A DNA stretch of 64,000 nt from NCBI GenBank assembly GCA_018334495.1, contig JAGXLV010000005.1, positions 1 to 64,000 on the forward strand, given 5' to 3'. A program made the position numbers and the translations under genes. The notes below the pieces were generated by a model. It did no database searches. It had not been told where the DNA came from and saw nothing but the letters and a program-made list of their open reading frames with translations. This document shows positions 48,588 to 60,000 of this stretch, in pieces. The stretch is from Oleiphilaceae bacterium (GTDB lineage: Bacteria; Pseudomonadota; Gammaproteobacteria; Pseudomonadales; Oleiphilaceae). How positions within the stretch are numbered: position 1 is the stretch's first letter; each line of letters opens with the position of its first letter.

Positions 48588-49691
48588 ATGTCTGGAAACA
48601 GCTTTGGAAAACTGTTCACGGTAACCACGTTCGGGGAGAGCCACGGACCTGCACTGGGGTGCGTCATTGATGGCTGCCCTCCGGGACTGGTCTTGTCGGA
48701 AGCGGATATGCAGCTGGATCTGGACCGCCGCAAGCCTGGCACTTCCCGCCATACCACCCAGCGCCGAGAGGCCGACGAAGTGCGCATTCTGTCGGGCGTT
48801 TTTGAGGGCAAGACAACCGGTACGCCGATTGGCCTGATTATCGAGAATACCGACCAGCGCTCCAAGGACTACTCAAAGATTGCGGATCAGTTCCGTCCGG
48901 CCCATGCCGATTACACGTATATGCACAAATACGGTGTCCGCGATTATCGTGGTGGTGGTCGTTCCTCCGCTCGTGAAACCGCCGTGCGCGTAGCGGCGGG
49001 TGCTGTGGCCCGCAAGTTTCTCGCTGACCGCCTCGGCATCCGCATCCGTGGCTATCTGGCCCAGCTTGGCCCTATTGTCATTGAGAAGCTGGATTGGGAT
49101 CAGGTTCATCAGAACCCTTTCTTTTGCCCGGACGCCGCGAGGGTGCCAGAACTGGAAGCCTACATGGATGCTCTGCGCAAGGAAGGCAACTCGGTTGGCG
49201 CTCGAATCAACGTGGTGGCCGAGCATGTCCCGCCCGGACTGGGCGAGCCCGTGTTTGACCGCCTTGACGCCGATCTGGCCCATGCCTTGATGAGCATTAA
49301 TGCGGTCAAGGGCGTAGAAATAGGGGCCGGTTTCGGTTGTATCGATCAAAAGGGCACCGAGCACCGAGACGAACTGACCCCGGAAGGGTTTCTGTCCAAT
49401 CACGCCGGCGGCGTGTTGGGGGGCATCTCCTCCGGCCAGCCCTTGCTGGCCAGCATCGCACTCAAGGCCACATCCAGCCTTCGACTTCCCGGGCGCAGTA
49501 TCGATTCCACCGGTGCTCCGGTGGAAGTGGTAACGACCGGTCGCCACGACCCCTGTGTGGGCATCAGGGCGACGCCGATTGCCGAGGCCATGACGGCGCT
49601 GGTGCTGATGGATCATTACCTGCGTCATCGCGGCCAGAATGCCGATGTCAGTGTCGCCACGCCGGATATTGAAGCATACCGCAACCGATAA
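48588..49691 (+). CDS. aroC: Chorismate synthase
   Basis: 367 residues, the full length of AroC. The signature blocks are [18 protein letters not shown] near the start, [20 protein letters not shown], and the C-terminal [18 protein letters not shown]. It makes chorismate from EPSP using reduced FMN. It starts 34 nt after prmB; the ribosome-binding site is weak. Its product feeds the trp and pab enzymes also encoded in this window. The MFS gene begins only about 20 nt downstream. Confidence 0.97.
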   Translation: MSGNSFGKLFTVTTFGESHGPALGCVIDGCPPGLVLSEADMQLDLDRRKPGTSRHTTQRREADEVRILSGVFEGKTTGTPIGLIIENTDQRSKDYSKIADQFRPAHADYTYMHKYGVRDYRGGGRSSARETAVRVAAGAVARKFLADRLGIRIRGYLAQLGPIVIEKLDWDQVHQNPFFCPDAARVPELEAYMDALRKEGNSVGARINVVAEHVPPGLGEPVFDRLDADLAHALMSINAVKGVEIGAGFGCIDQKGTEHRDELTPEGFLSNHAGGVLGGISSGQPLLASIALKATSSLRLPGRSIDSTGAPVEVVTTGRHDPCVGIRATPIAEAMTALVLMDHYLRHRGQNADVSVATPDIEAYRNR

Positions 49692-49712
49692 TCCGGCTGA
49701 CAGGACACTGGT

Positions 49713-50861
49713 ATCTACTGGCGACTTTCGAATCTCTATTTCTGGTTTTTCGCGCTGCTGGGCGCGCTCTTGCCTTACTGGTCTCTTTACCTGGAGGCAA
49801 GGGGTTTCAGCTACCTGCAAATCGCCACCCTGATGGCCACGATTCAGATCACGAAGGTGATCGCGCCCAATCTCTGGGGCTGGATTGGCGATCGCACCGG
49901 GCGCCGGGTTCAGCTTGTTCGCCTGGGTTCCGTCCTGGGCGCCCTGTGTTTTCTGGGCGTTTTCCTGGAGACCGGGTTTTACGGCCTGATGCTGGTCATG
50001 CTGACGTTCACTTTCTTCTGGAATGCAATTCTCCCGCTCTATGAAGTGATTACCCTGCAGGGGCTGGGGCGGGACCGTGAGCGATACGGGCGTGTGCGGT
50101 TATGGGGCTCGGTGGGTTTTATCGTTGCGGTGGCACTCATTGGCTGGTTGCTTGACAGGTTGCCACTGACAATTCTGCCCTGGTTATTGTTGCCGCTTTT
50201 CGCCGGCATAGTCGTGGCCTCACTGCTGGTGCCCGCGGAAACCGCCGTTATCAAGCCGAACCGGGTGAAAGGCAGCCTCAAGGCAATACTCAAGCACCCG
50301 GCAGTGCTGGCTTTTTTTGGGATGAATCTTCTTCTGCAGGTTTCTCACGGCGCTTACTACACCTTTTTCAGCATTCATCTCGAACAGATCGGTTACGACA
50401 AATTGGCTATTGGCCTCTTGTGGTCACTGGGTGTCGTTGCCGAGATCGTGCTGTTCGTGTTCATGCATCACCTTTTTCGTCGTTTCAGCATCCGGCAAAT
50501 CGCACTGACCGCCGTTCTGCTTACCATGGTGCGCTGGGTCATGATCGCGGAAGTGTCCTCCGTCCTGAGCCTGCTGGTTATCGCCCAGTGCCTGCATGCA
50601 GCCTCCTATGGGGCTCTGCACGCTATTTCCGTGCACTACATCCAGGGCTATTTCGGCGCTGAGCATCATGGTCAGGGCCAGGCCTTGTACAGTGGTTTGA
50701 CGTTCGGGGCAGGCGGGGCGGTCGGCGCCTGGATGTCCGGCTTTATCGTGGATGCTTACGGTACGCCGCCGGCTTTCTGGGCGGGTGCCGGAGCCATGGC
50801 CATCGCTTTTGTGGTGGCATGGTTATGGTTGCGCCCGCCGCCCGAGCCGGACAATCTTTAG
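49713..50861 (+). CDS. MFS transporter with non-canonical start
   Basis: About 382 residues and twelve hydrophobic helices of the major facilitator superfamily (MFS_1-like/HCAT-type group). GWIGDRTGRRVQL is the loop 2-3 signature. The first helix, IYWRLSNLYFWFFALLG then PYWSLYL, is typical of the family. It is encoded upstream of the first usual start codon (TTG 49770). Between the in-frame stop at 49698 and that TTG there is no ATG, GTG or TTG. ATC 49713 has AGGA 7 nt upstream and gives the expected length, so I use it, with doubt. The substrate is unknown. It lies 21 nt after aroC. Confidence 0.75.
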   Translation: MYWRLSNLYFWFFALLGALLPYWSLYLEARGFSYLQIATLMATIQITKVIAPNLWGWIGDRTGRRVQLVRLGSVLGALCFLGVFLETGFYGLMLVMLTFTFFWNAILPLYEVITLQGLGRDRERYGRVRLWGSVGFIVAVALIGWLLDRLPLTILPWLLLPLFAGIVVASLLVPAETAVIKPNRVKGSLKAILKHPAVLAFFGMNLLLQVSHGAYYTFFSIHLEQIGYDKLAIGLLWSLGVVAEIVLFVFMHHLFRRFSIRQIALTAVLLTMVRWVMIAEVSSVLSLLVIAQCLHAASYGALHAISVHYIQGYFGAEHHGQGQALYSGLTFGAGGAVGAWMSGFIVDAYGTPPAFWAGAGAMAIAFVVAWLWLRPPPEPDNL

Positions 50862-50899
50862 AAACTCTCTGCTGTTGCGAATTGCGTCGCTGCGCCGGT

Positions 50900-51766
50900 T
50901 CAACGCAATGCGTCGACAATGCCGAGCAGTGTCCGTGCCCCTGGCGATAGCTGGCGCCCTCTGAGACCTACGGCGCCCAGGACCCGGGATACCGGGTGGG
51001 GTGTGGCCAGTTTGGTGAGGGAGGCGTCCAGCATGCTTCGGGGCAGAACGCTCCAGCCCAGGCCCACACTGGTCATCATTTTGATGGTTTCCAGGTAATT
51101 TGTCGGCATTTCCGGCCTTAGTGTCAGGTCCGCGTCCATGAACAGGCGGCTGATGGCCCGATAGGTGGCGGTCCCGGGATCGGGCAACAGGGCGTTATAA
51201 TCCGCCAGATCCGACAGTTCGGGCGCAGCCAGGCGAGTGAGCGGGTGGTCATTGCCGACCACGAAGGCCATGGGGTCGTCCCAGCGTGCATGCACTTCAA
51301 AGCTATGTTCCATGGCATCGTTCAGGGTCACAAAGGCCAGTTCGGCACTGCGCTTACGCATGTGATCAAAGGCGCTCTCCGAATCCATGAACTGCAGGCT
51401 CAGGCTGACGTCCGGGTAGTCGCGATTCAAGCGCCGCAGCCACGCGGGCAGGTGATGCAGTCCGATGTGATGGCTGGCAATCAGTGTCAGGCGACCTCTT
51501 ATTTCGCCATCATGGGCTGACAGTGACAGGCGGGCATTGTGGAGTTCATCAAGGATACGGCGCGCAAAGGGTATCAGGCGTTCGCCAGTGTCAGTCAGGG
51601 CCAGTTTGCGTTGGGAGCGATCGATGACGGGGGCGCCCAGTTGCTGTTCCAGCGTGGCAATGCGTTTGCTGATGGCAGGCTGGGTCAGGTTCAGTGTTTC
51701 CGCCGCTCCGGAAAACGAATGTTCATCCACGACAGCGACGAACGCGGCCAGTGCCTGTGTGTCCAT
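50900..51766 (-). CDS. LysR-family regulator divergent from leuC
   Basis: A 288-residue regulator. The N-terminal helix-turn-helix is clear (FSGAAETLNLTQPAISKRIATLEQQLG), and the effector domain has ordinary LysR features. It diverges from leuC with 140 bp between. Pseudomonas genomes also have a LysR gene at this place, so it may control leuC-leuD (inference). A T-N11-A palindrome lies in the shared gap. Its coinducer is unknown. Confidence 0.9.
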   Translation of the reverse strand: MDTQALAAFVAVVDEHSFSGAAETLNLTQPAISKRIATLEQQLGAPVIDRSQRKLALTDTGERLIPFARRILDELHNARLSLSAHDGEIRGRLTLIASHHIGLHHLPAWLRRLNRDYPDVSLSLQFMDSESAFDHMRKRSAELAFVTLNDAMEHSFEVHARWDDPMAFVVGNDHPLTRLAAPELSDLADYNALLPDPGTATYRAISRLFMDADLTLRPEMPTNYLETIKMMTSVGLGWSVLPRSMLDASLTKLATPHPVSRVLGAVGLRGRQLSPGARTLLGIVDALR

Positions 51767-51793
51767 GGTTGCTCCTTAAAATACGCCTTACGC

Positions 51794-51808
51794 ATTCTAT
51801 AATGGAAT
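51794..51808. promoter_or_regulatory. Candidate LysR operator upstream of leuC
   Basis: The palindrome ATTC-N7-GAAT (T-N11-A form) lies between the divergent LysR and leuC starts. A TATAAT hexamer at 51815-51820 is just downstream and could be the -10 of leuC, placing the palindrome over the -35 region. Confidence 0.5.
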
Positions 51809-51906
51809 GGGCTTTATAATAAACATGAATTGCGGTTATGCTATCGAGGGCGTTATCATTACGTCAACAGAGTAATTTGGAACAACGGGTCACCGGAGAC
51901 TGTGTT

Positions 51907-53325
51907 ATGGCGGGTAAAACCTTATACGATAAATTGTGGGACGATCATCTCGTCAAACAGCGGGACGACGGCTCGGCACTGATTTATATTGATCGACACC
52001 TGTTGCACGAAGTGACGTCACCCCAGGCATTTGAAGGGCTGCGTCTGGCCGGCCGGAAGCCCTGGCGCCTCGACGCCAATCTGGCAACACCCGATCACAA
52101 CGTACCGACCACCGACCGTGAACGCGGCATCGAAGGCATCTCGGACCCCGTGTCCCGAATTCAGGTCCAAACCCTTGACAACAACTGTGACGAGTTCGGC
52201 ATTCTCGAATTCAAGATCAAGGATCAGCGTCAGGGCATCGTGCATGTCATCGGTCCCGAGCAGGGCGCTACATTGCCGGGCATGACCATTGTCTGCGGCG
52301 ATTCTCACACCTCCACTCACGGCGCTTTTGGCACTCTGGCCCATGGTATCGGCACCTCTGAAGTGGAGCATGTGCTGGCGACCCAGTGCCTGGTGCAGCA
52401 GAAGATGAAAAACATGCTGGTGCAGGTCAACGGCAAGCTGTCTCCGGGCATCACCGGCAAGGACATTGTGCTGGCGGTGATTGGCCGGATCGGAACCGCC
52501 GGCGGCAACGGCCACGCCATCGAATTCGGCGGTGAGGCGATACGGGATCTGTCGATGGAGGCGCGCATGACCATCTGCAACATGTCGATCGAGGCTGGTG
52601 CCCGGGTTGGTATGGTTGCTGTTGACGACACCACCATCGAGTACGTCAACGGCCGTCCGTTTGCACCCAAGGGTGAGCAATGGGACCAGGCGGTTGAATA
52701 CTGGCGCAGTCTGCACAGTGATCCGGATGCGGTTTTCGATAAGGTGGTTGAGTTCGAGGCCGAAGACATCAAGCCACAGGTCACCTGGGGCACCTCACCG
52801 GAAATGGTCACGGGCGTGACCGGCATGGTGCCGGACCCGAGTCAGGAGCCGGACCCGATCAAGCGCGAGGGCATTGAGCGTGCGCTGAAATACATGGGGC
52901 TTGCGCCGAATACGCCGATTTCCCAAATCAAACTGGATCGGATTTTCATTGGCTCCTGCACCAATTCCCGTATTGAGGATTTACGCCTGGCAGCGGCGAT
53001 GGTGAAAGGCAAGACAGTGTCGCCGACGCTGAAGCAGGCGATGGTGGTGCCCGGCTCCGGTCTGGTCAAGATTCAGGCGGAGCAGGAGGGTCTGGACAAG
53101 ATTTTTCTCGAGGCTGGTCTGGAATGGCGTGACCCGGGTTGTTCCATGTGTCTGGCGATGAATGCCGACAAACTGGGGCAGGGTGAGCATTGCGCGTCCA
53201 CCTCCAACCGCAACTTTGAAGGTCGGCAGGGTTTTGGCGGTCGCACCCATCTGGTCAGTCCGGCGATGGCGGCGGCCGCGGCAATTGCGGGGCATTTCAC
53301 AGACATCAGTGAAATGAACCACTGA
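51907..53325 (+). CDS. leuC: 3-isopropylmalate dehydratase large subunit
   Basis: A 472-residue aconitase-family subunit. It begins [50 protein letters not shown] and the downstream [11 protein letters not shown] supply the three [4Fe-4S] cysteines. With LeuD it isomerises 2- to 3-isopropylmalate. ATG 51907 has GGAGA upstream; a longer frame from 51838 lacks family sequence. leuD follows after 10 nt. Confidence 0.98.
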   Translation: MAGKTLYDKLWDDHLVKQRDDGSALIYIDRHLLHEVTSPQAFEGLRLAGRKPWRLDANLATPDHNVPTTDRERGIEGISDPVSRIQVQTLDNNCDEFGILEFKIKDQRQGIVHVIGPEQGATLPGMTIVCGDSHTSTHGAFGTLAHGIGTSEVEHVLATQCLVQQKMKNMLVQVNGKLSPGITGKDIVLAVIGRIGTAGGNGHAIEFGGEAIRDLSMEARMTICNMSIEAGARVGMVAVDDTTIEYVNGRPFAPKGEQWDQAVEYWRSLHSDPDAVFDKVVEFEAEDIKPQVTWGTSPEMVTGVTGMVPDPSQEPDPIKREGIERALKYMGLAPNTPISQIKLDRIFIGSCTNSRIEDLRLAAAMVKGKTVSPTLKQAMVVPGSGLVKIQAEQEGLDKIFLEAGLEWRDPGCSMCLAMNADKLGQGEHCASTSNRNFEGRQGFGGRTHLVSPAMAAAAAIAGHFTDISEMNH

Positions 53326-53335
53326 GGAGCATGAG

Positions 53336-53983
53336 ATGAAAGCGTTACAGCAGCACAAGGGCATTGTTGCGCCCCTGGACCGGTCCAATGTGGATACGGA
53401 TATGATTATTCCCAAGCAGTTTCTGAAGTCGATCAAGCGCAGCGGTTTTGGTCCGAATCTGTTTGATGAGCTGCGCTACCTGGATGAAGGTAAGCCGGAT
53501 CAGGATTCTTCCCAGCGTCCGGTCAATCCGGATTTCATGCTCAATCAGGAGCGCTATCGCAACGCCAGCGTGCTCCTGGCCCGACGCAACTTCGGTTGCG
53601 GCTCAAGCCGCGAGCATGCGCCCTGGGCGCTGGAAGATTTTGGTTTTCGGGTGATCGTTGCGCCGAGTTTTGCGGATATTTTCTATAATAATTGCTTTAA
53701 GAATGGCGTGTTACCGGTTGTTCTTGATGAGAAAATTGTTGATCAGTTGTTTGCTGAGGCTGAGGCGAATGAGGGCTATGAGCTCGCTATTGATCTGGAG
53801 GCCAATACCGTCACGACGCCCTCCGGTGAGTCGTTTACGTTTGCGGTCGATGATTTCCGTCGGGAGTGCCTGTTAAAAGGCCTTGATGATATTGGGGTGA
53901 CTCTTGAGGATGCTGGTGTAATCAAGTCATTTGAGGACAAGCGGCGGGTGACTGCGCCCTGGTTGTTTGATGCGGGCGCCTGA
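53336..53983 (+). CDS. leuD: 3-isopropylmalate dehydratase small subunit
   Basis: 215 residues, the usual size. [20 protein letters not shown] at the start and [13 protein letters not shown] in the middle are the swivel-domain substrate loops. GAGGAG is close upstream. The last 100 codons use more G/T-ending codons than the first part, but the protein is intact. It pairs with LeuC. Confidence 0.98.
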   Translation: MKALQQHKGIVAPLDRSNVDTDMIIPKQFLKSIKRSGFGPNLFDELRYLDEGKPDQDSSQRPVNPDFMLNQERYRNASVLLARRNFGCGSSREHAPWALEDFGFRVIVAPSFADIFYNNCFKNGVLPVVLDEKIVDQLFAEAEANEGYELAIDLEANTVTTPSGESFTFAVDDFRRECLLKGLDDIGVTLEDAGVIKSFEDKRRVTAPWLFDAGA

Positions 53984-54418
53984 TTCATTGATTAGTCAGA
54001 GATTCTCTAAAGAAAAGCCGGCGTTTTGTGATTGGGTGGCACCCCCGCTGCGCCCCGTCGGACTTGAGGGTGCACCCGGCTTAGGGATCGCGTTCAGTGG
54101 ATATTTTGGAACTGAGTGCGGAATATTTCGAGTGGTGCATGAGCATGTTGCCGTAAGCAGATGTTATTGCAGAGGGACAAACCCGATTGGCTTGTCACTT
54201 GTTTAAAAGCGAATAGCACAAAAATTGAAAGGGAAGGTCGGGGAGGTCTTTGGCAGACCGTGTGTTGCCAGGGATGGCAACACCGAGCCTACAGGGACGT
54301 ATTCACGGCGTGTCTGACAAAGACCTCGCCGACCTGACCTCCGCACCCAAGCGATCAGTCTTACTTTTTATGCTTAGTTGGCATTCAACAAGCCAAAAAT
54401 ATCGAGGAAGAGCCAGAA
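53984..54418. other. 435-bp gap between leuD and leuB
   Basis: It has no protein-like frame. The first 250 bp are somewhat AT-rich and hold no clear signal, apart from a short GC-rich segment near 54040-54085. The main content is the 101-nt inverted-repeat element at 54235-54335. A promoter for leuB is expected here, but I could not fix it. Confidence 0.6.
54235..54335. repeat. 101-nt folded element with nested inverted repeats
   Basis: The outer arms, AGGTCGGGGAGGTCTTTG (continuing GCAGAC) and GTCTGACAAAGACCTCGCCG (continuing ACCT), pair over 24 bp with two mismatches. Inside, TGTTGCCA-GGGA-TGGCAACA forms a second perfect hairpin (54263-54282). The whole would fold as a branched cruciform or RNA structure. 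It resembles dispersed intergenic repeats of marine gammaproteobacteria as I remember them, but I cannot confirm copy number here. Confidence 0.75.
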
Positions 54419-55492
54419 ATGAGCAAGTCAGTTCTATTGTTGCCCGGCGACGGCATAGGCCCTGAAATTGTCAGCGAAGCCGAGAAAGTACTTCACAAGG
54501 TCAACGACGACTACAAACTGGGTCTGATGTTTTCCACGGATCTGGTGGGGGGTGCCGCCATCGATGCCACCGGCGACCCACTGCCGGCCAAGACCATGGC
54601 TCATGCCCAGAAATCCGATGCCATTTTGCTGGGTGCCGTCGGCGGCCCAAAGTGGGACGACCTGGACATGGCCAAACGCCCGGAGAAGGGCCTGCTTGGT
54701 TTGCGGTCCGGTCTGCAGCTGTTCGCCAATTTGCGGCCCGCCGTGCTTTATCCACAATTGGCCAGCGCCTCTTCCCTGAAGCCTGAAGTGGTGTCCGGTC
54801 TTGATATACTGATCGTCCGCGAGCTCACCGGCGGCATTTACTTCGGCCAACCCCGCGGTGTGCGCACGTCTGAGAACGGCGAAAGGCAGGGTTACAACAC
54901 TTACGTCTACAGCGAATCCGAGATCCGCCGGATTGGGCGGGTTGCCTTTGAATCGGCGCAGCAGCGGGGCGGCAAGCTGTGTTCTGTCGACAAAGCCAAC
55001 GTGCTGGAAGTGACGCGGCTTTGGCGTGAAGTAATGACTGATCTGGCGCAAGAGTATCCGGACGTGGAGCTCAGCCACATGTACGTGGACAACGCGGCCA
55101 TGCAGCTGGTCCGGGCGCCCAAGCAGTTCGATGTGATTGTGACCGGGAACATGTTTGGTGATATTCTGTCCGATCAGGCGGCGATGCTGACCGGTTCTAT
55201 TGGCATGCTGCCCTCGGCCTCGATGAACTCGGAAAAGCAGGGCATGTTTGAGCCGTGTCATGGTTCTGCACCGGATATTGCCGGGCAGGGTCTTGCCAAT
55301 CCGCTTGCCACGATTCTGTCAGCGGCGATGATGTTGCGCTATAGTCTCGGAGCGGAAAAGCCGGCGGCGGCTATCGAAAAAGCCGTCAGCAAGGTTCTCG
55401 ACCAGGGCTTGCGTACGGCCGATATCATGTCGCCTGACGGCCGCCAGGTCGGCACCCGGGAGATGGGTGACGCGGTTCTGGCAGCGCTTTAA
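54419..55492 (+). CDS. leuB: 3-isopropylmalate dehydrogenase
   Basis: A 357-residue decarboxylating dehydrogenase. It begins with the [11 protein letters not shown] turn. [23 protein letters not shown] and the C-terminal nucleotide segment [15 protein letters not shown] are diagnostic. It oxidises 3-isopropylmalate with NAD. GGAAGAG precedes the ATG. It is separated from leuCD by 435 bp, so it may have its own promoter. asd follows 121 bp later. Confidence 0.98.
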   Translation: MSKSVLLLPGDGIGPEIVSEAEKVLHKVNDDYKLGLMFSTDLVGGAAIDATGDPLPAKTMAHAQKSDAILLGAVGGPKWDDLDMAKRPEKGLLGLRSGLQLFANLRPAVLYPQLASASSLKPEVVSGLDILIVRELTGGIYFGQPRGVRTSENGERQGYNTYVYSESEIRRIGRVAFESAQQRGGKLCSVDKANVLEVTRLWREVMTDLAQEYPDVELSHMYVDNAAMQLVRAPKQFDVIVTGNMFGDILSDQAAMLTGSIGMLPSASMNSEKQGMFEPCHGSAPDIAGQGLANPLATILSAAMMLRYSLGAEKPAAAIEKAVSKVLDQGLRTADIMSPDGRQVGTREMGDAVLAAL

Positions 55493-55613
55493 TCGCGCAG
55501 AAAATTCAAGACCCGACGTTGGCATGATGCGGCCATCGCGGGGCCATCCATCCTGCCCGGAACCAGCGAAACAGGTTCAGGGGCGGGCATAAAACGAGGT
55601 TCAAAGGTCGCAC

Positions 55614-56729
55614 ATGAAGCGAGTTGGACTAATAGGCTGGCGTGGCATGGTGGGCTCGGTCCTCATGCAGCGTATGCAGGAAGAAAATGATTTCGCTGAC
55701 ATCGATCCGGTGTTTTTCTCCACATCCCAGGCCGGGCAACCCGCCCCGGACGTTGGCAAGGCTGATGTTTCGCCGTTGAAAAATGCCTTCGATCTGGCCG
55801 ATCTGCAGGCAATGGATGTAATCGTGACCTGCCAGGGTGGCGACTACACCAGCGATGTTTACCCCAAACTGCGCGCTGCTGGCTGGCAGGGCTACTGGGT
55901 TGATGCCGCGTCCACCCTGCGCATGGCGGATCACTCCGTTATCGTGTTGGACCCGGTCAACCGTGATGTTATTGACAAGGCACTGACTGACGGCGTTAAA
56001 GATTTTGTCGGCGGTAACTGTACCGTGAGTCTGATGATGCTGGCGCTGGGCGGCTTGCTGGAGGAGGACCTGATCGAGTGGGTGGCCCCCATGACTTATC
56101 AGGCCGCTTCCGGGTCAGGTGCCCAGAACATGCGTGAGTTGCTGAACCAGATGGGATCTCTGCGGAACAGTGTGGCGCACCTGCTCGATGACCCAGCCTC
56201 GGCTATTCTTGAAATCGACCGCCTGGTCACCGAAAACATGCGTGACCATGGGTTTCCCACCGAGCACTTTGAAGTGCCGTTGGCCGGCAGCCTGATTCCG
56301 TTTATCGACAAACAGCTCGATAACGGCCAAAGCAAGGAAGAATGGAAAGCGCAATGCGAAACCAACAAGATTCTGGGACGCAGCGCTAACCCCATTCCTA
56401 TCGATGGCCTGTGTGTCCGGGTTGGCGCCATGAGAAGTCACAGCCAGGCGTTGACCATCAAGCTGCGCAAGGATTTACCGGTCAGTGAGATCGAGTCGAT
56501 CCTGGCCAAGGCCAATGACTGGGTGAAGGTCGTTCCCAACACCCGCGAAGAGTCATTGGCAGAATTGACGCCCGCGAAAGTCACCGGCACGCTCAATGTT
56601 CCCATTGGTCGCATCCGGAAGCTGGCCATGGGGCCTGAGTATATCTCGGCGTTCACGGTTGGTGATCAACTGCTGTGGGGCGCTGCCGAGCCTCTGCGGC
56701 GGATGCTGCGAATTCTGCGGGAGCAGTAA
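55614..56729 (+). CDS. asd: Aspartate-semialdehyde dehydrogenase
   Basis: A 371-residue enzyme of the proteobacterial Asd type. The nucleotide-binding turn is [17 protein letters not shown], the catalytic cysteine is Cys136 in [11 protein letters not shown], and [14 protein letters not shown] carries substrate-binding residues. It reduces aspartyl phosphate to the semialdehyde for lysine, methionine and threonine. AAAGG lies upstream. The leuB-asd-fimV order is the same as in Pseudomonas. Confidence 0.98.
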   Translation: MKRVGLIGWRGMVGSVLMQRMQEENDFADIDPVFFSTSQAGQPAPDVGKADVSPLKNAFDLADLQAMDVIVTCQGGDYTSDVYPKLRAAGWQGYWVDAASTLRMADHSVIVLDPVNRDVIDKALTDGVKDFVGGNCTVSLMMLALGGLLEEDLIEWVAPMTYQAASGSGAQNMRELLNQMGSLRNSVAHLLDDPASAILEIDRLVTENMRDHGFPTEHFEVPLAGSLIPFIDKQLDNGQSKEEWKAQCETNKILGRSANPIPIDGLCVRVGAMRSHSQALTIKLRKDLPVSEIESILAKANDWVKVVPNTREESLAELTPAKVTGTLNVPIGRIRKLAMGPEYISAFTVGDQLLWGAAEPLRRMLRILREQ

Positions 56730-57076
56730 TTTCGGGCCGGTAATGCGAACCACGTCAGGTTTTCGCGCGCCGGTCAGGGGTGGAAGGCTGCAAATAGCCG
56801 CCGCCCCTGTTATTTTCAATATCGATTTATTCACCTTTTGCCGGAGAATGAACCAGGCGGGCCACTAGACTCCTGCCAGTTTGGGTCCGCCACCAGGGAT
56901 TCGATCTGATTCATTGATAAAAGTGAGTTTATCAACAATACTTTCTCACATTGAAATTCAAAAGCGCCGACAAAAACAAAAAGGTTCTGTCGCGGAACCA
57001 CGGCGGAAGTCATCCAACCCCGTGCGATTCTGTTTTTAAAACAGTAACGAATTACGGAGACTGGTAAGGAAAAAGC
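56730..57076. other. 347-bp region upstream of fimV
   Basis: No credible gene. It contains the inverted repeat at 56914-56935 and a smaller hairpin, GGTTC-TGTCGC-GGAACC, near 56984-57000. The second half is AT-rich, fitting a promoter region for fimV, but I see no clear -35/-10 pair. Confidence 0.5.
56914..56935. promoter_or_regulatory. Perfect inverted repeat upstream of fimV
   Basis: TTGATAAA and TTTATCAA flank the 6-bp centre AGTGAG. It is AT-rich with no T tract, so it is more like a protein-binding site than a terminator. It lies about 140 bp before the fimV start. Confidence 0.4.
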
Positions 57077-60000
57077 ATGAAAGTACGCAAACTTGCGGTT
57101 GCCCTAGCTCTTGCGGGAGGGCTCGGTTCCGGTGTTGTACAGGCATTGGGGTTGGGAGAAGTTGAACTTCAGTCCTTTCTGAACGAGACCCTGAATGCGG
57201 AAATATCCCTCTCCAGAACCGACGGGGTGGATCCGCAAAATATCACTGCTGAAATCGCGTCGCCTGAAGCCTTTGAGAGGCTTGGTTTAAGCAGGAACTT
57301 TTTCCTTAACAAACTAGAGTTCAATGTCGAGACAAAGCCCGGGGGCAACATGGTGGTCAACGTGACCTCCAGCGAACCGGTGCGTGAACCCTTTTTGAAT
57401 TTTCTCATCGAGGTGTCCTGGCCCAGTGGCCGTCTGCTGCGCGAATACTCTGTGCTCGTTGACCCGCCGGTATACGCCGAGCAGTCCGGCCTGAGGGATC
57501 AAGTTGAGGCGCCGCAGCAAACCCGGTCGCGAGAGCCTGAACCTGAGGCCGCTGAGCAATCACAAAGCGTTCAGCGATCGCAAAGACAGTCTGTGCGACA
57601 GAGCAGCGATAACGTTCAACAGCGCACCCTTGCGCCAACCAACGCTTCCGACACGCTTTGGGGCATAGCATCCAAGGCGCGCCCAAGTGATGCTGTCACC
57701 ATGCAACAGACGATGCTGGCCCTGCAGGACCTGAATCCTGACGCCTTCATGAACGGCAATATCAATCGTCTCAAGCGTGGCCAGGTTTTGCGTGTGCCCA
57801 CCCTGGCCCAAATTCGTCAGCGTAGTCGCGATGAGGCGATTCGCCAGGTCCAGACGCAAAATGATGCCCTGAATCGAGAGCCCGCCGTGGCGGCAAGAGA
57901 ACCAGCCGACGCCGCGGCCGGTGCGGGCTCAACAGCACCGGGCGGGGACGAATTGCGTCTTGTTGGCGCCGATGAAAACCGGAACGGCGGTGAGCGGGAG
58001 AGCGGGTCTGCCGGCAGTGCCGGAACGGGCACGGCGGATTCCGGCCAGGCTGTCGCTGTTGCTCGGGAAGAGTTGGATAGCGCGCGCCGGGAGAATAGTG
58101 AGTTGTCATCACGCCTTGAGGACATGGAGTCCCAGGTTGATACACTCCGACGGCTGCTGGAGCTTAAAAATACGCAGCTCGCCGAGATGCAGCAGACCGC
58201 CGCCAGCGAAGATGCGGATGGCACCACAGAAGGACAGGAAGCAACCACCGAGCAACCGGTTGCGGCAGATGCCAAGCCGGCGGACGATGCCGGCGCTGAC
58301 CAGAGCCAGGGCGCTGAAACGGCTACTAGCAATGCAGGGGATGGCACTCCGGCCGATGTGGAGCCGGCCGCTAGCGAGTCTCAGAGCCCGGAAGAAGTAC
58401 GGCAGGCATTGGAGCAACCCGAACCGGCAGAGCCAGAAGCCCAGGTTCAGACTGAAGAGCCGGCTGCAGAACCGGAGCCCCAGACCCAGAATGAAGCCAA
58501 AGATCTGGTTACCACTGTCTTTGATACAGTTGCCCGTAACCCAGGCTATCAGCTTGGTATCGGCGGCGGTATGGTGGCATTGCTGGCGCTGTTATTGTTG
58601 CTGGCCCGGCGCAAAGCCAGCCGCGACAAAGAAGAAATGTATGGCCAGATGGGGTTGGAAGCGGATGATGAGCAGGACCTTGATCTTGCGATAGGCGCCG
58701 CCAACGCTACCAGCGTCCCGGACGAAGCCACGGATGAGCCCTTGGCAGAAGCGGATGCGTACATTGCCTATGGCCGCTTTGATCAGGCCGCACAAGCGCT
58801 GGACGCTGCGATATCCCGTGAGCCTGGTCGCTCGGACCTGCGTTTGAAGTTACTTGGGGTTTACGCCGACAGCCAGGATCGTGATGCTTTTGAGAAACAG
58901 CTCAGAGAGCTGGAAGCACTGGAGGATTTCGGCGCCATAGCAGAGGCTCAGGCTTTATACGGGCGGCTGAAAGAGAGTGAGTCCATGCCCAGCATAGATG
59001 ACCTGGAATCGCAGCTTCGGACCGGCCAGTCCAGCGCGCAGGGCGCTCCTGTGGATGACAACGACGAAGAGGCATTTTCTTTCGGTACCGATTTTGACTC
59101 TGGTAATGAGTCCGAACAGGATTCAGATCGTGACGCCGGCACCGTGACCGAAACCTGGGATGAAATTGAACCTCCCCGCGACGAGGAAGACTTCGCGTCA
59201 GCCCTTGACGACCTTGAATTGGATGAAGAAGCGCTGTTGGGCGGCCCGGCCCGGGATTCGAAATCGGACGACCAACGCAACGAAGATGATTCACTTGAAG
59301 AAGCAACCATCGGCACTCCGGATGACCTGGATTCAGAGTCGGTGGAAACCGACCTCGAAAACCTGGGTCGGGAGCTTGAGGGCTCGTCTGAGTCGTCAGA
59401 CTTCAGTATCGATTTTGAATCGGCTACAACGCCGGAGGAGTCGGATACACTTTCAACTGCTGATGCATCCGCGGAAGCCGGCGAGCTAAGTGAAGACAAT
59501 GCGCCAGCAGCAAAGCCGCTGGAATTTGAAGACGAATTCGCCTCGCTTGACCTTGACGAAGTCGAGCTCGATAGCACTGAAAACGAGGACGAGGTTGGCG
59601 CGAAAATCCCGGCCGGTACAGAACAGCTAGAGCCGATGCCAACGGAAAATGGATCGCTTGACGAGTCCTTCCTGGACGAGCTTGACGCGGAACTGGAAAA
59701 ATTCTCAGGCGATTACGACAGCGAGGAAAAACCGGGCTCATCAGATGAGCCGATGGATGAGCTTGAGCTGGATGTGTCGGAGGAAGACCTTAATTTGATG
59801 GGAGAGGTCGCTGACAACGACACGGAAGATCGCGAAAGTGAACTGGAGCTTGATGAAGAGCTGGGTCTTGAAGATGCTCTGGCAGATCACGACGTGAATG
59901 AAAGCATTGAGTCTGCCGAAGAAGCAACGGGGCATGATCCCGAATTGAGCGAGGCTCCCGTCATCGAGCCGGCCCTGCCGGAGATGGACGAAGATGCCGG

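Noticed and set aside
49639-49833. 64-codon frame at the aroC/MFS junction
   Set aside because: It is an out-of-frame reading of the MFS first-helix region and the aroC end.
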